35,888 nucleotides of DNA. It comes from a bacterium. Its GTDB lineage: Bacteria > Vulcanimicrobiota > Xenobia > Xenobiales > JADMJV01. Below, piece after piece: positions 6,807 to 14,350 of the stretch. The position numbers and the translations under genes are program-made. The notes beneath the pieces are model-generated. The model searched no databases and was not told the DNA's origin. It worked only from the letters and a program-made list of their open reading frames with translations. Every line of letters begins with the position of its first letter. Within the stretch, counting starts at the first letter, position 1. Location of the stretch: NCBI GenBank assembly GCA_030149525.1, contig JASBRJ010000118.1, positions 1 through 35,888 of the forward strand, given 5' to 3'.

Positions 6807-9161
6807 TTAAGCTGTAGTGGGGAGCAAACTTGGAGCCAAATCTCTCCACTCCTGCCGAAAATCCTCAATAAGCCTGGAGATATCTTCGGGTTGAGTGGGT
6901 TGGGGAAGGGAGACGAGCCGTGCTCCCCAGTCGAAAAGTCCTGCGGAAAAAACCAGTCTCTCAAACTTTAAAAGCGGCTCCCGGATCGAATCCGTGCTTG
7001 CTTGGTGAGAGAGAGCGTGGAGAGTAGAGAGACTGGAGTTGATGTGGCTGAGGAACTTTCCGGGCCAGTCTTTCAACTCCTCAAAGTCTCGGAATCGAGC
7101 CTCTTTCCAGGTCAGTTGGCCTTTCAGAACCGACTCCCAGCGATAGAGTCTTTGACCCAACAACTTTCGCGACAACGGCTTGGGCAGAATATCATCCATT
7201 CCTGATGCCAGACATTTTTCTCGGAGATCGGCTGCCAGGTGAGCCGTAACGGCGATGATCGGCACCCTGGCTCCTCCTTGGGACTCCAGAGACCGAATTA
7301 TGCGAGTCGTCTCGAATCCGTCTTTGCCGGGCATCTCGATATCCATCAAAACGAGCCTCGGCTTGCGTTCAGCGAACAACTGCTCGGCCTCGAGGCCGGA
7401 GTCTGCAAACACGCACTGATATCCCCAACTCTCGAGCATCCTCTCGACCACCATTCGATTGACCTCGTGATCCTCGGCCACAAGGATCACGGAACCGGTA
7501 GGTGGATTGGGGATTTCAGGGATTCTGATAGCCCCCGACTCCTCTTTTTGCTTGATCAACTCGCGTATGGCTCGCAGCAAGATTGACCGGGTCACCGGTT
7601 TGAGAAGGTGTCGCTGGTCGTCACGGAAGGCGATGGAACGGTCGACCGCGGCACTGGGATGAAAAAGAATGATGGCGGGACATTTCACAGAATTGTGGAT
7701 TTTCTCCGTGATCACCATCTGGGGGTTCTGCTCCCAGCCTACGACCTTGCAGTTCCATTTTCCGAGAACCAACTCCAAAGCTTGCTTTCGTGCAGGGCTG
7801 GAAATGTCGAGAGCCATTGTGAGCCCTTTGAAGTCAGGAGGCTCAAAACCCTTAAGGAAACGGAAAGGTAACTGAAAAGAAAATCGGCTTCCCTCCCCTA
7901 CCTTACTCTCTAGATCAAGTCGGCCACCCATCATTTGGCAGAGGGAGCGACAGATGGAGAGCCCTAGTCCGGTGCCGCCGTACTCTCTGGTTGTTGAGAC
8001 ATCGGCTTGAGAGAAGGGGCGAAAGATATCAGCTTGCTTTTCCGCCGGAATCCCGATCCCTGAATCGGCGACGCTGAAAAGCAGCCAGCCCGGTCGAGGG
8101 GAATTGACCAGCAATCGGACCCAACCGCCGGCCGTGAACTTCACCGCATTGCTCAGCAGATTCATCAAGATCTGCTTGAGTTTGATGGAGTCGCCCTCAA
8201 TTTCCAGAGGACAACTTTGATCGATCCAGACCTGCAGATCGAGCCCCTTTTTGGCCGCCTGATAACTAATGGTGGACAACGATTGGAGAACAGCCTCCTC
8301 CAGTAGGAAGGAGTGGCAGTCGATGGCGACCTGCTCTGATTCTAATTTTGAATAATCCAGAACACCGTTGATAAGCGTGGAGAGTGAGCGGGCCGATTCC
8401 ACGACTTGAGAGAGTTGCAGTCTGAGTGCCGGGTTCTTCTCTCGATGGGCCAAATCTTCCGTGAGCCCCAAGATGCCATTGAGCGGAGTCCTCAATTCGT
8501 GGCTCATTTTAGCAAGAAACAGACTTTTCGCCTTGGTCGCAAGCTCCGCTTCCACTCGGGCGGCGGTCGCTTCGGCGGTGCGTTGAACCACTCGCTGCTC
8601 CAAGTCATCGTTGAGCTTTTGAAGATCTTCGAAAAAACGCGCCCTTTCCAGAGCCGTTGCGGCCAGGTCGGAGATGACGTCGAGCATCTGCAGATCGGCC
8701 TGGGTGAAAGCAGCAGAAAGGCGATTGTCCAGATAAAGAACTCCCAGGGTCGACTCTCGCCCCTTCAGTGGAACACAGATCACAGAGCGAATCCCCTCGG
8801 CCACGATGGAGTTTCGACCAGCTAACATCTCATTCTGCGCGGTGTCCACTTCGGCGAGAGGGGTCTGTTCGGTCCAGACTTTCTCCACCACGGTCTGGCT
8901 GTGGCGAAACTCCTGTGAACTCGACTCCTCCGACCGGTCTACAAAGAGCGCCAGGCGCGGGCAGGCTGCACTCTCCTCGGAGGCTAAAAAAAGAGCCCCA
9001 CGTTCGGCCTCCATGGACTCCACGACGGAGTCCAGCAACTCCCGCAAAGCTTCAGAAAATCGTTTGGGGGTATTGATCCGTTTGCCGATTTCAGAAAGAA
9101 TCTCGAGGCGGCGAACCTCTTCTAATTTTAGATTACGAAGCGACTCTTTCGGAGTGCTCAT
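6807..9161 (-). CDS. Hybrid sensor histidine kinase: GAF, HisKA, HATPase, pseudo-receiver, receiver, Hpt-like
   Basis: This 784-residue soluble kinase has no membrane segment. In order: a GAF domain (about 27-175); a coiled coil; HisKA with phosphorylated H221 in MSHELRTP; an HATPase domain with N338, DSGIG (366-370) and GGTGLG (395-400); a receiver-like domain (about 446-540) without the phospho-Asp but with a KPV motif; a full receiver (557-670) with E563, D564, D607 in LMDIEMP and K661; and a helical C-terminus (690-780) shaped like an Hpt domain, where the expected His is Glu (ERLVFSAG, E734). ATG at 9161 shares ATGA with the upstream pilin-like gene stop, so the two are translationally coupled. 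A TTG start 27 bases earlier is less likely. No output domain is present, so the phosphate must pass to an unlinked partner. Confidence 0.9.
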   Translation of the reverse strand: MSTPKESLRNLKLEEVRRLEILSEIGKRINTPKRFSEALRELLDSVVESMEAERGALFLASEESAACPRLALFVDRSEESSSQEFRHSQTVVEKVWTEQTPLAEVDTAQNEMLAGRNSIVAEGIRSVICVPLKGRESTLGVLYLDNRLSAAFTQADLQMLDVISDLAATALERARFFEDLQKLNDDLEQRVVQRTAEATAARVEAELATKAKSLFLAKMSHELRTPLNGILGLTEDLAHREKNPALRLQLSQVVESARSLSTLINGVLDYSKLESEQVAIDCHSFLLEEAVLQSLSTISYQAAKKGLDLQVWIDQSCPLEIEGDSIKLKQILMNLLSNAVKFTAGGWVRLLVNSPRPGWLLFSVADSGIGIPAEKQADIFRPFSQADVSTTREYGGTGLGLSICRSLCQMMGGRLDLESKVGEGSRFSFQLPFRFLKGFEPPDFKGLTMALDISSPARKQALELVLGKWNCKVVGWEQNPQMVITEKIHNSVKCPAIILFHPSAAVDRSIAFRDDQRHLLKPVTRSILLRAIRELIKQKEESGAIRIPEIPNPPTGSVILVAEDHEVNRMVVERMLESWGYQCVFADSGLEAEQLFAERKPRLVLMDIEMPGKDGFETTRIIRSLESQGGARVPIIAVTAHLAADLREKCLASGMDDILPKPLSRKLLGQRLYRWESVLKGQLTWKEARFRDFEELKDWPGKFLSHINSSLSTLHALSHQASTDSIREPLLKFERLVFSAGLFDWGARLVSLPQPTQPEDISRLIEDFRQEWRDLAPSLLPTTA

Positions 9162-9586
9162 GGCTTCGTTCGCCACTCGGCGACCCAACCTTTGTTGGAC
9201 TGGAGAACGTAGCGTCCCTCAAAAACAGAGGTCACCGTTCTGCCACCCTCACCGGCCACTTCCCCCACAGAACGAAGAGTGAAAGTTTTGGGCCCGTACT
9301 GTTGTTTGAGGACCTCCACCGAGTAGCGAGATTCGCTCCTGGAGAAGTCGCCCTTGAACCAAACACCGACCGGCGGAGTTTTGAAACCTTTACCGCTCAT
9401 GAGAGCTTCAGCTCTCACCAGACCGCTTTCGGCGGCGTATCCTGCAATCGCTTCGCTACGCTGCAGTTCCACCTCGTCTTGAATTCTTGCCGAGTATGAA
9501 GAAAAGGCCAAATAGGCCACGGTGAAGGCCGAAAGACACACCACCAGGACCACCATTAAGTATCCACCCGAGCGTCTTGGTCTCAT
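9158..9586 (-). CDS. PilX-like minor pilin
   Basis: The 142-residue protein has a short basic start (MRPRRSGG) followed at once by a hydrophobic helix, YLMVVLVVCLSAFTVAYLAF, and then the run RSEAIAGYAAESGLVRAEA. That last pattern, with A-A-E-x-G-L, is typical of PilX/PulK-type minor pilins. A prepilin peptidase site could lie between G8 and Y9, but the usual Glu at +5 is absent, as in PilX and GspK proteins. The ATG overlaps the previous gene stop (ATGA, 9583-9586), and its own stop overlaps the kinase start. It is the third of three pilin-like genes. Function as a pilus tip or priming subunit is inferred. Confidence 0.65.
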   Translation of the reverse strand: MRPRRSGGYLMVVLVVCLSAFTVAYLAFSSYSARIQDEVELQRSEAIAGYAAESGLVRAEALMSGKGFKTPPVGVWFKGDFSRSESRYSVEVLKQQYGPKTFTLRSVGEVAGEGGRTVTSVFEGRYVLQSNKGWVAEWRTKP

Positions 9587-10035
9587 TTGAATCCCCATCG
9601 ATGAAGGCCCCAAGTTTGGCGCATTTTAGCGTGGTGCTCAACCCAGATTGCCACCAGCGAATCTTTTTTGTCGTAGAAGCGAAACCGGTGCCCTTTGCCC
9701 AACACCTTTCGTTGCTCGCCCGCCTCGCGCACCACCACATCGTCGACCACCGTGTACAAAACGGGAGTCAGCTTGCCTCCTTGGCCGTAGCGATTGATGA
9801 CCAACTGATGCCCTTTTTCGTCTAACTGATAACCTCGGTGGCTGGCCAGATCGGCTCCCAGCGAGTCACGCAATTTGGACGAGAGTGTTGAGGAATCGCC
9901 GTCGATATAGACCACACCGACAACAGCGACCAGGCTCAAGGCCATGAAGAGCAAACCGCCGCCCAATCCAAGCCAGGCGCCGACGACGGAAAAAAAGACC
10001 GACGAGGTGCTGTCCTTCTCAATCAGCTCGGACAT
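9583..10035 (-). CDS. Degenerate PilW/GspJ-like membrane protein
   Basis: This 150-residue protein has one hydrophobic segment near residues 14-43 and a C-terminal region with the pattern VLYTVVDDVVVREAG and KGHRFRFYD. That resembles the beta-rich head of PilW/GspJ minor pilins, where a Y-x-x-x-x-x-x-L-x-R strand is common. The N-terminus, MSELIEKDSTSS, lacks the G-[FLIM]-x-x-x-E prepilin site, so it may not be processed in the normal way. The ATG at 10035 has GGAG five bases upstream and overlaps the previous gene by 17 bases. The assignment rests mainly on its position between a PilV-like and a PilX-like gene. Confidence 0.5.
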   Translation of the reverse strand: MSELIEKDSTSSVFFSVVGAWLGLGGGLLFMALSLVAVVGVVYIDGDSSTLSSKLRDSLGADLASHRGYQLDEKGHQLVINRYGQGGKLTPVLYTVVDDVVVREAGEQRKVLGKGHRFRFYDKKDSLVAIWVEHHAKMRQTWGLHRWGFK

Positions 10036-10423
10036 ATCGCTCCAATCGGAAGTTCTTGTGCCCGTCTTCCCATTCAATCCAGACCTGAGCTCTGGCCAGG
10101 CCCGCCTCCGGGCCCCGCAGACGAGTCAAGAGGATGCTTCGCTCGAAGGTGGTGGAGTGAAACCTATCGTTCACGCCACTTCCAAAGCTACTGACGTTGG
10201 TCTGTTTGAGGTATTTTTGCGGATTCAGAATCACTTGCTCCATGGCTTCTTCAGCGAGTTCCACGGCTCGGCGAGTGTGGTGCGCATCTTCGGCCGCGCG
10301 CGTTGCCGCGTGGAGAATAGCCAGATTACCTCCCAGAGTCAAAAAAAGAAGGCCAAGGCCGACCAGGAACTCACTGAGGAGCCGACCGGCCCGGGTTCGG
10401 TTTCCATGAAATCTTTCGATCAC
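10019..10423 (-). CDS. PilV/GspI-like minor pilin
   Basis: The 134-residue protein carries a prepilin-like N-terminus: RTRAG then RLLSEFLVGLGLLFLTLGG, with Glu18 at +5 after G13. The residue at +1 is Arg rather than Phe, Met or Leu, which is unusual. The long hydrophobic helix continues into RAAEDAHHTRRAVELAEEAME, similar to the PilV/GspI class. The start is GTG with GAGAAG about ten bases upstream; an in-frame stop just before rules out a longer form. It is the first gene of the seven-gene minus-strand run and diverges from the DegT gene. Whether a prepilin peptidase accepts the Arg+1 site cannot be judged here. Confidence 0.6.
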   Translation of the reverse strand: MIERFHGNRTRAGRLLSEFLVGLGLLFLTLGGNLAILHAATRAAEDAHHTRRAVELAEEAMEQVILNPQKYLKQTNVSSFGSGVNDRFHSTTFERSILLTRLRGPEAGLARAQVWIEWEDGHKNFRLERYVRAD

Positions 10424-10513
10424 AGGTGTTTCTTCTCAATCCCTTAGGGGTCTCCCTGTGCCGGAGTGCAGCCGAGGAAGGTTAGACTTGCAGAGGATGA
10501 GAAAATCGGGGGA

Positions 10514-11704
10514 ATGCTCGATGTTGTCAAACCTGCCCTGTTGGGTGGTCAGCCTGTTTTTGAACCCTCTCTCCCCATGGCTCGGCCACAACTGCCCTCT
10601 GCCGATGCTCTTCTACCCGACTTCCGTCGTATTCTCGAAAGCGGTCAATTGACCAAAGGGGAGCACCTGGCGGGATTTGAAAGCGAGAGTGAAGCCTACC
10701 TCGGAGTGAACTCGTGCGTGGGCGTTTCCTCCTGCACATCGGGCCTCATGCTGTGTTTACAAGCTCTCAAGCGTCGCTTGAAGTCGGGCCAGGAACCCAA
10801 AGTTGCGGTCCCCTCGTTCACCTTTCTAGCCAGTATTACCGCTCTGGTCTGGGCCGGCTTCACTCCTGTCTTCGTTGAGGCGGACCCCGCCACCATGAAT
10901 ATAGACCTGGAGGACCTCGAGCAGGTGCTGAAGACCGAAGCACCTTGCGCTGTTCTAGCTGTTCACTGCTTCGGGAACCCGGTGCCCACGGACACCCTCC
11001 AGTCGCTTTGTGACCGATTCGACGCCAGGCTCATGATCGACGCCGCCCACGGCTTCGGGTCGCTCTATCAGGGCGAAAAGGTGGGCAAGGCCGGTTGGTG
11101 TCAAGTCTTTAGCCTCACCCCAACCAAAATGGTCGTGGCCGGAGAAGGGGGAATCATTGCCACTCAAGACTACGAACTGGCAGAGGAATTGAGAATTGCA
11201 CGGGAGTACGGTAACGACGGCAGCTATGATACCCAGTTCTCCGGGCTGAACGCGCGATTGTCGGAACTTCATTCCTGTCTTGCCCGAGGCTCGCTCAAGA
11301 TGTTGGAGAGCGTGGTGGCTCACCGCAACCAGGTGGCTGAAGATAGCCGTCGGTTGATGGAGGGTATTCCTGGTCTCCGCTTTCAATCTATCACTCCCCA
11401 AAGCCGGACAACCTACAAGGACCTGACTCTGGTGGTGGAGCAGGAACAGTTCGGTCTGACCCGGGACAGGTTGGCTGAAGCGCTCCAGGCCGAAGGCATT
11501 CCCTCCCGCAAATATTTTTCGCCTCCCTGTCATCGGCATAGAGCTTTCAAAGAGTTCGCAAGCCGCGAGCTTCCCCAAACCGAGAAACTCGCCGACGGTT
11601 GCCTTTCCATCCCCCTTCTAGATACCCCCACAGCCCAGGGCATCGCCCAGGCGTTCCGCAAGATTCGGCAGTTTTCCAAGCAAATTCAGGCGGGAACTTC
11701 ATGA
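10514..11704 (+). CDS. DegT/DnrJ/EryC1/StrS family aminotransferase
   Basis: The 396-residue PLP enzyme belongs to the sugar-aminotransferase family, which converts keto-sugar nucleotides to amino sugars for LPS, capsule or glycan synthesis. Hallmarks are the N-terminal GGQPVFEP, PSFTFLASITALVWAG, MIDAAHGFGS with D176, and the PLP lysine K205 in SLTPTKMVVAGEGG. Length is typical. ATG at 10514 matches where family members usually begin; a GTG at 10466 in the same frame would add 16 residues. The stop overlaps the next start as ATGA. No glycosyltransferase or nucleotide-sugar gene is in the window, so the sugar product is unknown; a few members of this family act on other ketones. Confidence 0.88.
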   Translation: MLDVVKPALLGGQPVFEPSLPMARPQLPSADALLPDFRRILESGQLTKGEHLAGFESESEAYLGVNSCVGVSSCTSGLMLCLQALKRRLKSGQEPKVAVPSFTFLASITALVWAGFTPVFVEADPATMNIDLEDLEQVLKTEAPCAVLAVHCFGNPVPTDTLQSLCDRFDARLMIDAAHGFGSLYQGEKVGKAGWCQVFSLTPTKMVVAGEGGIIATQDYELAEELRIAREYGNDGSYDTQFSGLNARLSELHSCLARGSLKMLESVVAHRNQVAEDSRRLMEGIPGLRFQSITPQSRTTYKDLTLVVEQEQFGLTRDRLAEALQAEGIPSRKYFSPPCHRHRAFKEFASRELPQTEKLADGCLSIPLLDTPTAQGIAQAFRKIRQFSKQIQAGTS

Positions 11705-12444
11705 CCTCTTCCACTACAAAGGACCAGATCGAGTCGCTCTTGGATGTCTATCAAGATCTCAACCGAGCTCTGGACGGATTGACCTTCGAAGCTCCCGTGG
11801 CCCATGTTTATAATCCCCTCAAGTACGCTCACCGCCCGGCCCGCCTTTACTTGGAAAAGTATCTGGCCGGACCGGCTGAGAGAACGCTCTTGCTGGGGAT
11901 GAATCCCGGCCCCTGGGGCATGGCTCAAACGGGCGTTCCCTTCGGCGAAATAGAGGCCGTTCGCGATTGGCTTGAGATCAAAGCTCCCGTGGAGCAACCG
12001 GATAATATGCACCCCAAACGCCCGATCGAGGGGTTCGACTGCACCCGGAGCGAGGTATCGGGGCGGCGACTTTGGGGATATTTCGCCGAGCGGTTCGAAA
12101 CAGCCTCAAAGTTTCGGAATCATTTCGTCATATTCAATTACTGCCCCCTCATCTTCTTGGAGCAATCGGGCAGGAACCGAACACCGGACAAGTTGTCTAA
12201 AGATGAGCGTGAGGCGCTCTACGAAATCTGCGATAGATGTCTGGTAGCCGTTCTTGAGATCCTCACAATCAAGAAGGCGTTGGGGGTTGGTAAATTTGCC
12301 GAGAAATGCCTCAAACGCGTGAAGAATGGCGTCTCGACCCTGCACGAGGTGGGCTCCATTCTTCACCCTTCGCCGGCAAGCCCTGCTGCCAATAGAGGTT
12401 GGGCGGAGCAAGTAGCTCCGATTCTTGAGAGGTGTATACCGTGA
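11701..12444 (+). CDS. smug1: SMUG1-like uracil-DNA glycosylase (UDG family 3)
   Basis: This 247-residue protein would remove uracil or oxidised uracil from DNA in base excision repair. It has the family 3 motif GMNPGPWGMAQTGVPFGE (66-83; N68 is in the catalytic motif), HPKRP, RSEVSGRRLWGYF, FNYCPLIFL and the C-terminal motif HPSPASPAANRGW (222-234) that enters the minor groove and carries the catalytic His. Together these match SMUG1 rather than the Ung, Mug or family 4 iron-sulfur enzymes. The ATG lies in an ATGA overlap with the DegT gene and the stop overlaps the following transpeptidase start, so it is embedded in a cell-envelope-type operon. SMUG1 is best known from animals and a limited set of bacteria. 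Confidence 0.88.
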   Translation: MTSSTTKDQIESLLDVYQDLNRALDGLTFEAPVAHVYNPLKYAHRPARLYLEKYLAGPAERTLLLGMNPGPWGMAQTGVPFGEIEAVRDWLEIKAPVEQPDNMHPKRPIEGFDCTRSEVSGRRLWGYFAERFETASKFRNHFVIFNYCPLIFLEQSGRNRTPDKLSKDEREALYEICDRCLVAVLEILTIKKALGVGKFAEKCLKRVKNGVSTLHEVGSILHPSPASPAANRGWAEQVAPILERCIP

Positions 12445-13196
12445 ACGAAAACTGCTTTAAATTCTTGCTGGCATTCTTCCTACAGGTGCTGCTTGTTCAG
12501 CCACTTACGGCGCAGGAGATTCACCTCCCCCAGGACTCCCTCCAATTGGTGACGGTCATCAACAACCATTGGGACGATACCACGGCGGTTATGAGAAAGT
12601 TCCAACGTGAGAGCCCGCAGCAAAAATGGGTGGAAGTGGGGCAACCGGTCCCGGTCAACCTCGGACGAACCGGATTGGCTTGGGGAAGCTCCGCCCTCAT
12701 GGACACGACAAGAGTTGAGGGAAAGAGTAAGCAGGAAGGTGACGGACGCTCTCCGGCCGGACTCTTTCCCTTTCTTCAAGCGTTCGGTCATCCCGCTCCG
12801 CCCAACGGCTACGGGGAGAAAAACCTGCCTTTTTTGACAGTAGACCGAGAGCAGTGCGTGGATGATGGGAAATCGGCTTACTACAACCAAATCGTACGCC
12901 CCGACGAGGTGGGCGGAGTGACCTGGAACTCGGCTGAAACCATGAAGATCGATCTCTACGAAATGGGTCTGGTGGTCGGCCACAATTGCCCCAAAGCCAA
13001 ACCGGGCATGGGGTCATGCATCTTCTTTCACCTGGAACGCGGACCAGGGAAGCCCACCGCCGGCTGCACCTCCATGGACCGAAAGAATTTGAGGGCCCTC
13101 TTGTTATGGCTGAAGGCCGACAAACATCCGGTGGTGATTCAGTTGCCCAAGAAAGAGTTTCAGAAACGGCAGAAAACGCTGAAAGTCGGCGATTGA
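12441..13196 (+). CDS. Secreted L,D-transpeptidase (YkuD-like)
   Basis: The 251-residue protein starts with a signal peptide (residues 1 to about 24, ending in LTAQ). The catalytic region near the C-terminus reads SCIFFHLERGPGKPTAGCTSM: H197 and the nucleophile C209 in the GCTSM form of the L,D-transpeptidase motif. An upstream DGRSPAGLFPF matches the substrate-side strand of such enzymes. It should crosslink peptidoglycan or attach proteins to it in the periplasm. Start is GTG at 12441 overlapping the upstream TGA as GTGA, with GAGAGG eight bases before it. The C-terminal 30 residues are basic. It belongs to the larger subgroup with an unusual insert before the catalytic motif. Exact reaction (crosslinking or hydrolase-like) is inferred. 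Confidence 0.82.
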   Translation: MNENCFKFLLAFFLQVLLVQPLTAQEIHLPQDSLQLVTVINNHWDDTTAVMRKFQRESPQQKWVEVGQPVPVNLGRTGLAWGSSALMDTTRVEGKSKQEGDGRSPAGLFPFLQAFGHPAPPNGYGEKNLPFLTVDREQCVDDGKSAYYNQIVRPDEVGGVTWNSAETMKIDLYEMGLVVGHNCPKAKPGMGSCIFFHLERGPGKPTAGCTSMDRKNLRALLLWLKADKHPVVIQLPKKEFQKRQKTLKVGD

Positions 13197-13744
13197 TGAA
13201 TAAGAGTTTCGTGATAGCGTTGGCCAGCTTGGTCATACTCGGCTGTGCCTCTTCTCCCAACCCTGTGAAAACACCGACGGGCCAGACTCAGGAGGCCGCC
13301 GAGATCGCTGAAGCCGACCGACTGCTGGCCGCCCAGGACTACGAAAATGCCGCTCTTCTTTATCGGAGTTTGCTGGATCGATTCGAGAAGTCCGGAGAAC
13401 AGGAGTTCACCCTTCGGAAGATCGAGCAGAACTGTACCCGAGCCATGGTTGAAGCGGGTGGCTTCGCCTCTTCCTACACCCTCTGGCAAGAGATGGCGTC
13501 GAAGAAGCCCGAATCCAAGGCCCAGGCCACACGTATGCAATCGCGAGCCAAACGGATGATTCTTCAGCAGGCTCGTGAGCTGCTCCAACAGGCTGAGACA
13601 GATCTGCAACAAGGCCACCGTCGAAAAGCCCTGGCCACAGCCAGAGCGAGTGAACAGCTACTCACTCTCGTGGAGGCGGAGGAGGTCGACCGTCGACCAG
13701 TGGAAGCTTTTTTGAAGAACCTCCAAGAATCGACAGCGGATTGA
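13196..13744 (+). CDS. Lipoprotein with TPR-like helices
   Basis: The 182-residue product starts MNKSFVIALASLVILGCASS, a lipoprotein signal with lipobox LGC and lipid-modified C17. The mature part is almost all helical and rich in Ala, Glu and Gln, with a motif EADRLLAAQDYENAALLYRS typical of a TPR helix pair. A second part (ILQQARELLQQAETDLQQGHRRKALATA) could be another. No enzyme motif is visible. The ATG overlaps the transpeptidase stop by one base (TGATG), so it is probably co-translated with it. A helper role at the cell wall is possible but unproven. Its stop directly abuts the stop of the convergent gene with no spacer. Confidence 0.75.
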   Translation: MNKSFVIALASLVILGCASSPNPVKTPTGQTQEAAEIAEADRLLAAQDYENAALLYRSLLDRFEKSGEQEFTLRKIEQNCTRAMVEAGGFASSYTLWQEMASKKPESKAQATRMQSRAKRMILQQARELLQQAETDLQQGHRRKALATARASEQLLTLVEAEEVDRRPVEAFLKNLQESTAD

Positions 13745-14350
13745 TCAATCGGAAGAATCAGTTGGGGTAAATTCCGGGCTGAGCCCCCAGGAAAGACTGC
13801 GAGCCAGCTCATTAAAAAGCGGTAAGACCCGAGTGGAGTCCACATCGTTGGTCACCCCTTGAAGAAACAAAAGCCTCTTCTCCCCCACCGATTCCGGCAA
13901 GAGCAGATAGAGCCGGTAGTAAAGTTGCTCTCTTCCCGACTCGCTCTTCTCACGATACATCCATTTATGGCCGCTCACTCCCCGCAATTTGAGAGCCTGA
14001 TTGACCAGGACGGGGCCCTCTTCCCAAACCAGTAAATGATAGTTCTGTTTACGGACCAGATCGCTGAACTTGCCGTGGAAGGGATAGAGGGAAACGCTCA
14101 CCGTGGTTTCGTGCTCGGCCCCCTCGGGGGTTTGCAGGAAGAGAACCTCGTTCCGGTCGGCAAGCTCGGTGTTGAAGCCCTCCCATTTCTCAGGGGTCAA
14201 CACCGAGATTGGGCAGGACTCCGCTTTGATACGATTCTTCAACTCTTGAGCAGAGCCAAAAGTGAGAGTCTGCGCCCAGAAGAAGAGGGACAAGATGCCG
14301 ACCGAGGAAGTCGCCTTCCCCAGCTTTTGGAATGTGGAGGACAATGACAT
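13745..14350 (-). CDS. Secreted protein of unknown function
   Basis: The 201-residue protein has a signal peptide (hydrophobic core VGILSLFFWAQTLTF, probable cut after GSA). The mature part is mixed alpha/beta with a single Cys. Runs such as CPISVLTPEKWEGF and later strands look like a PsbP/Mog1-type alpha-beta sandwich, but this is only an impression. No catalytic motif is clear. The ATG at 14350 overlaps the ATG of the divergent LysM transpeptidase inside a CATG; no Shine-Dalgarno is seen for this gene, so the start is less sure than for its neighbour. Its stop abuts the convergent lipoprotein gene. Placement between two L,D-transpeptidase genes suggests an envelope role. Confidence 0.65.
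   Translation of the reverse strand: MSLSSTFQKLGKATSSVGILSLFFWAQTLTFGSAQELKNRIKAESCPISVLTPEKWEGFNTELADRNEVLFLQTPEGAEHETTVSVSLYPFHGKFSDLVRKQNYHLLVWEEGPVLVNQALKLRGVSGHKWMYREKSESGREQLYYRLYLLLPESVGEKRLLFLQGVTNDVDSTRVLPLFNELARSLSWGLSPEFTPTDSSD
14336..14340 (+). promoter_or_regulatory. Shine-Dalgarno of LysM transpeptidase
   Basis: GGAGG is followed by an eight-base spacer and ATG at 14349. It decides the start of the LysM-transpeptidase and shows that the plus-strand start within the shared CATG is genuine. Confidence 0.7.

Noticed and set aside
5125-10423. Helicase plus kinase as a phage-defence system
   Set aside because: No nuclease, methylase or other defence effector lies nearby, and the other operon genes are pilin-like and metabolic.
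10955-11578. Minus-strand open frame of 207 codons
   Set aside because: It lies inside the DegT aminotransferase on the opposite strand and has no recognisable motif.
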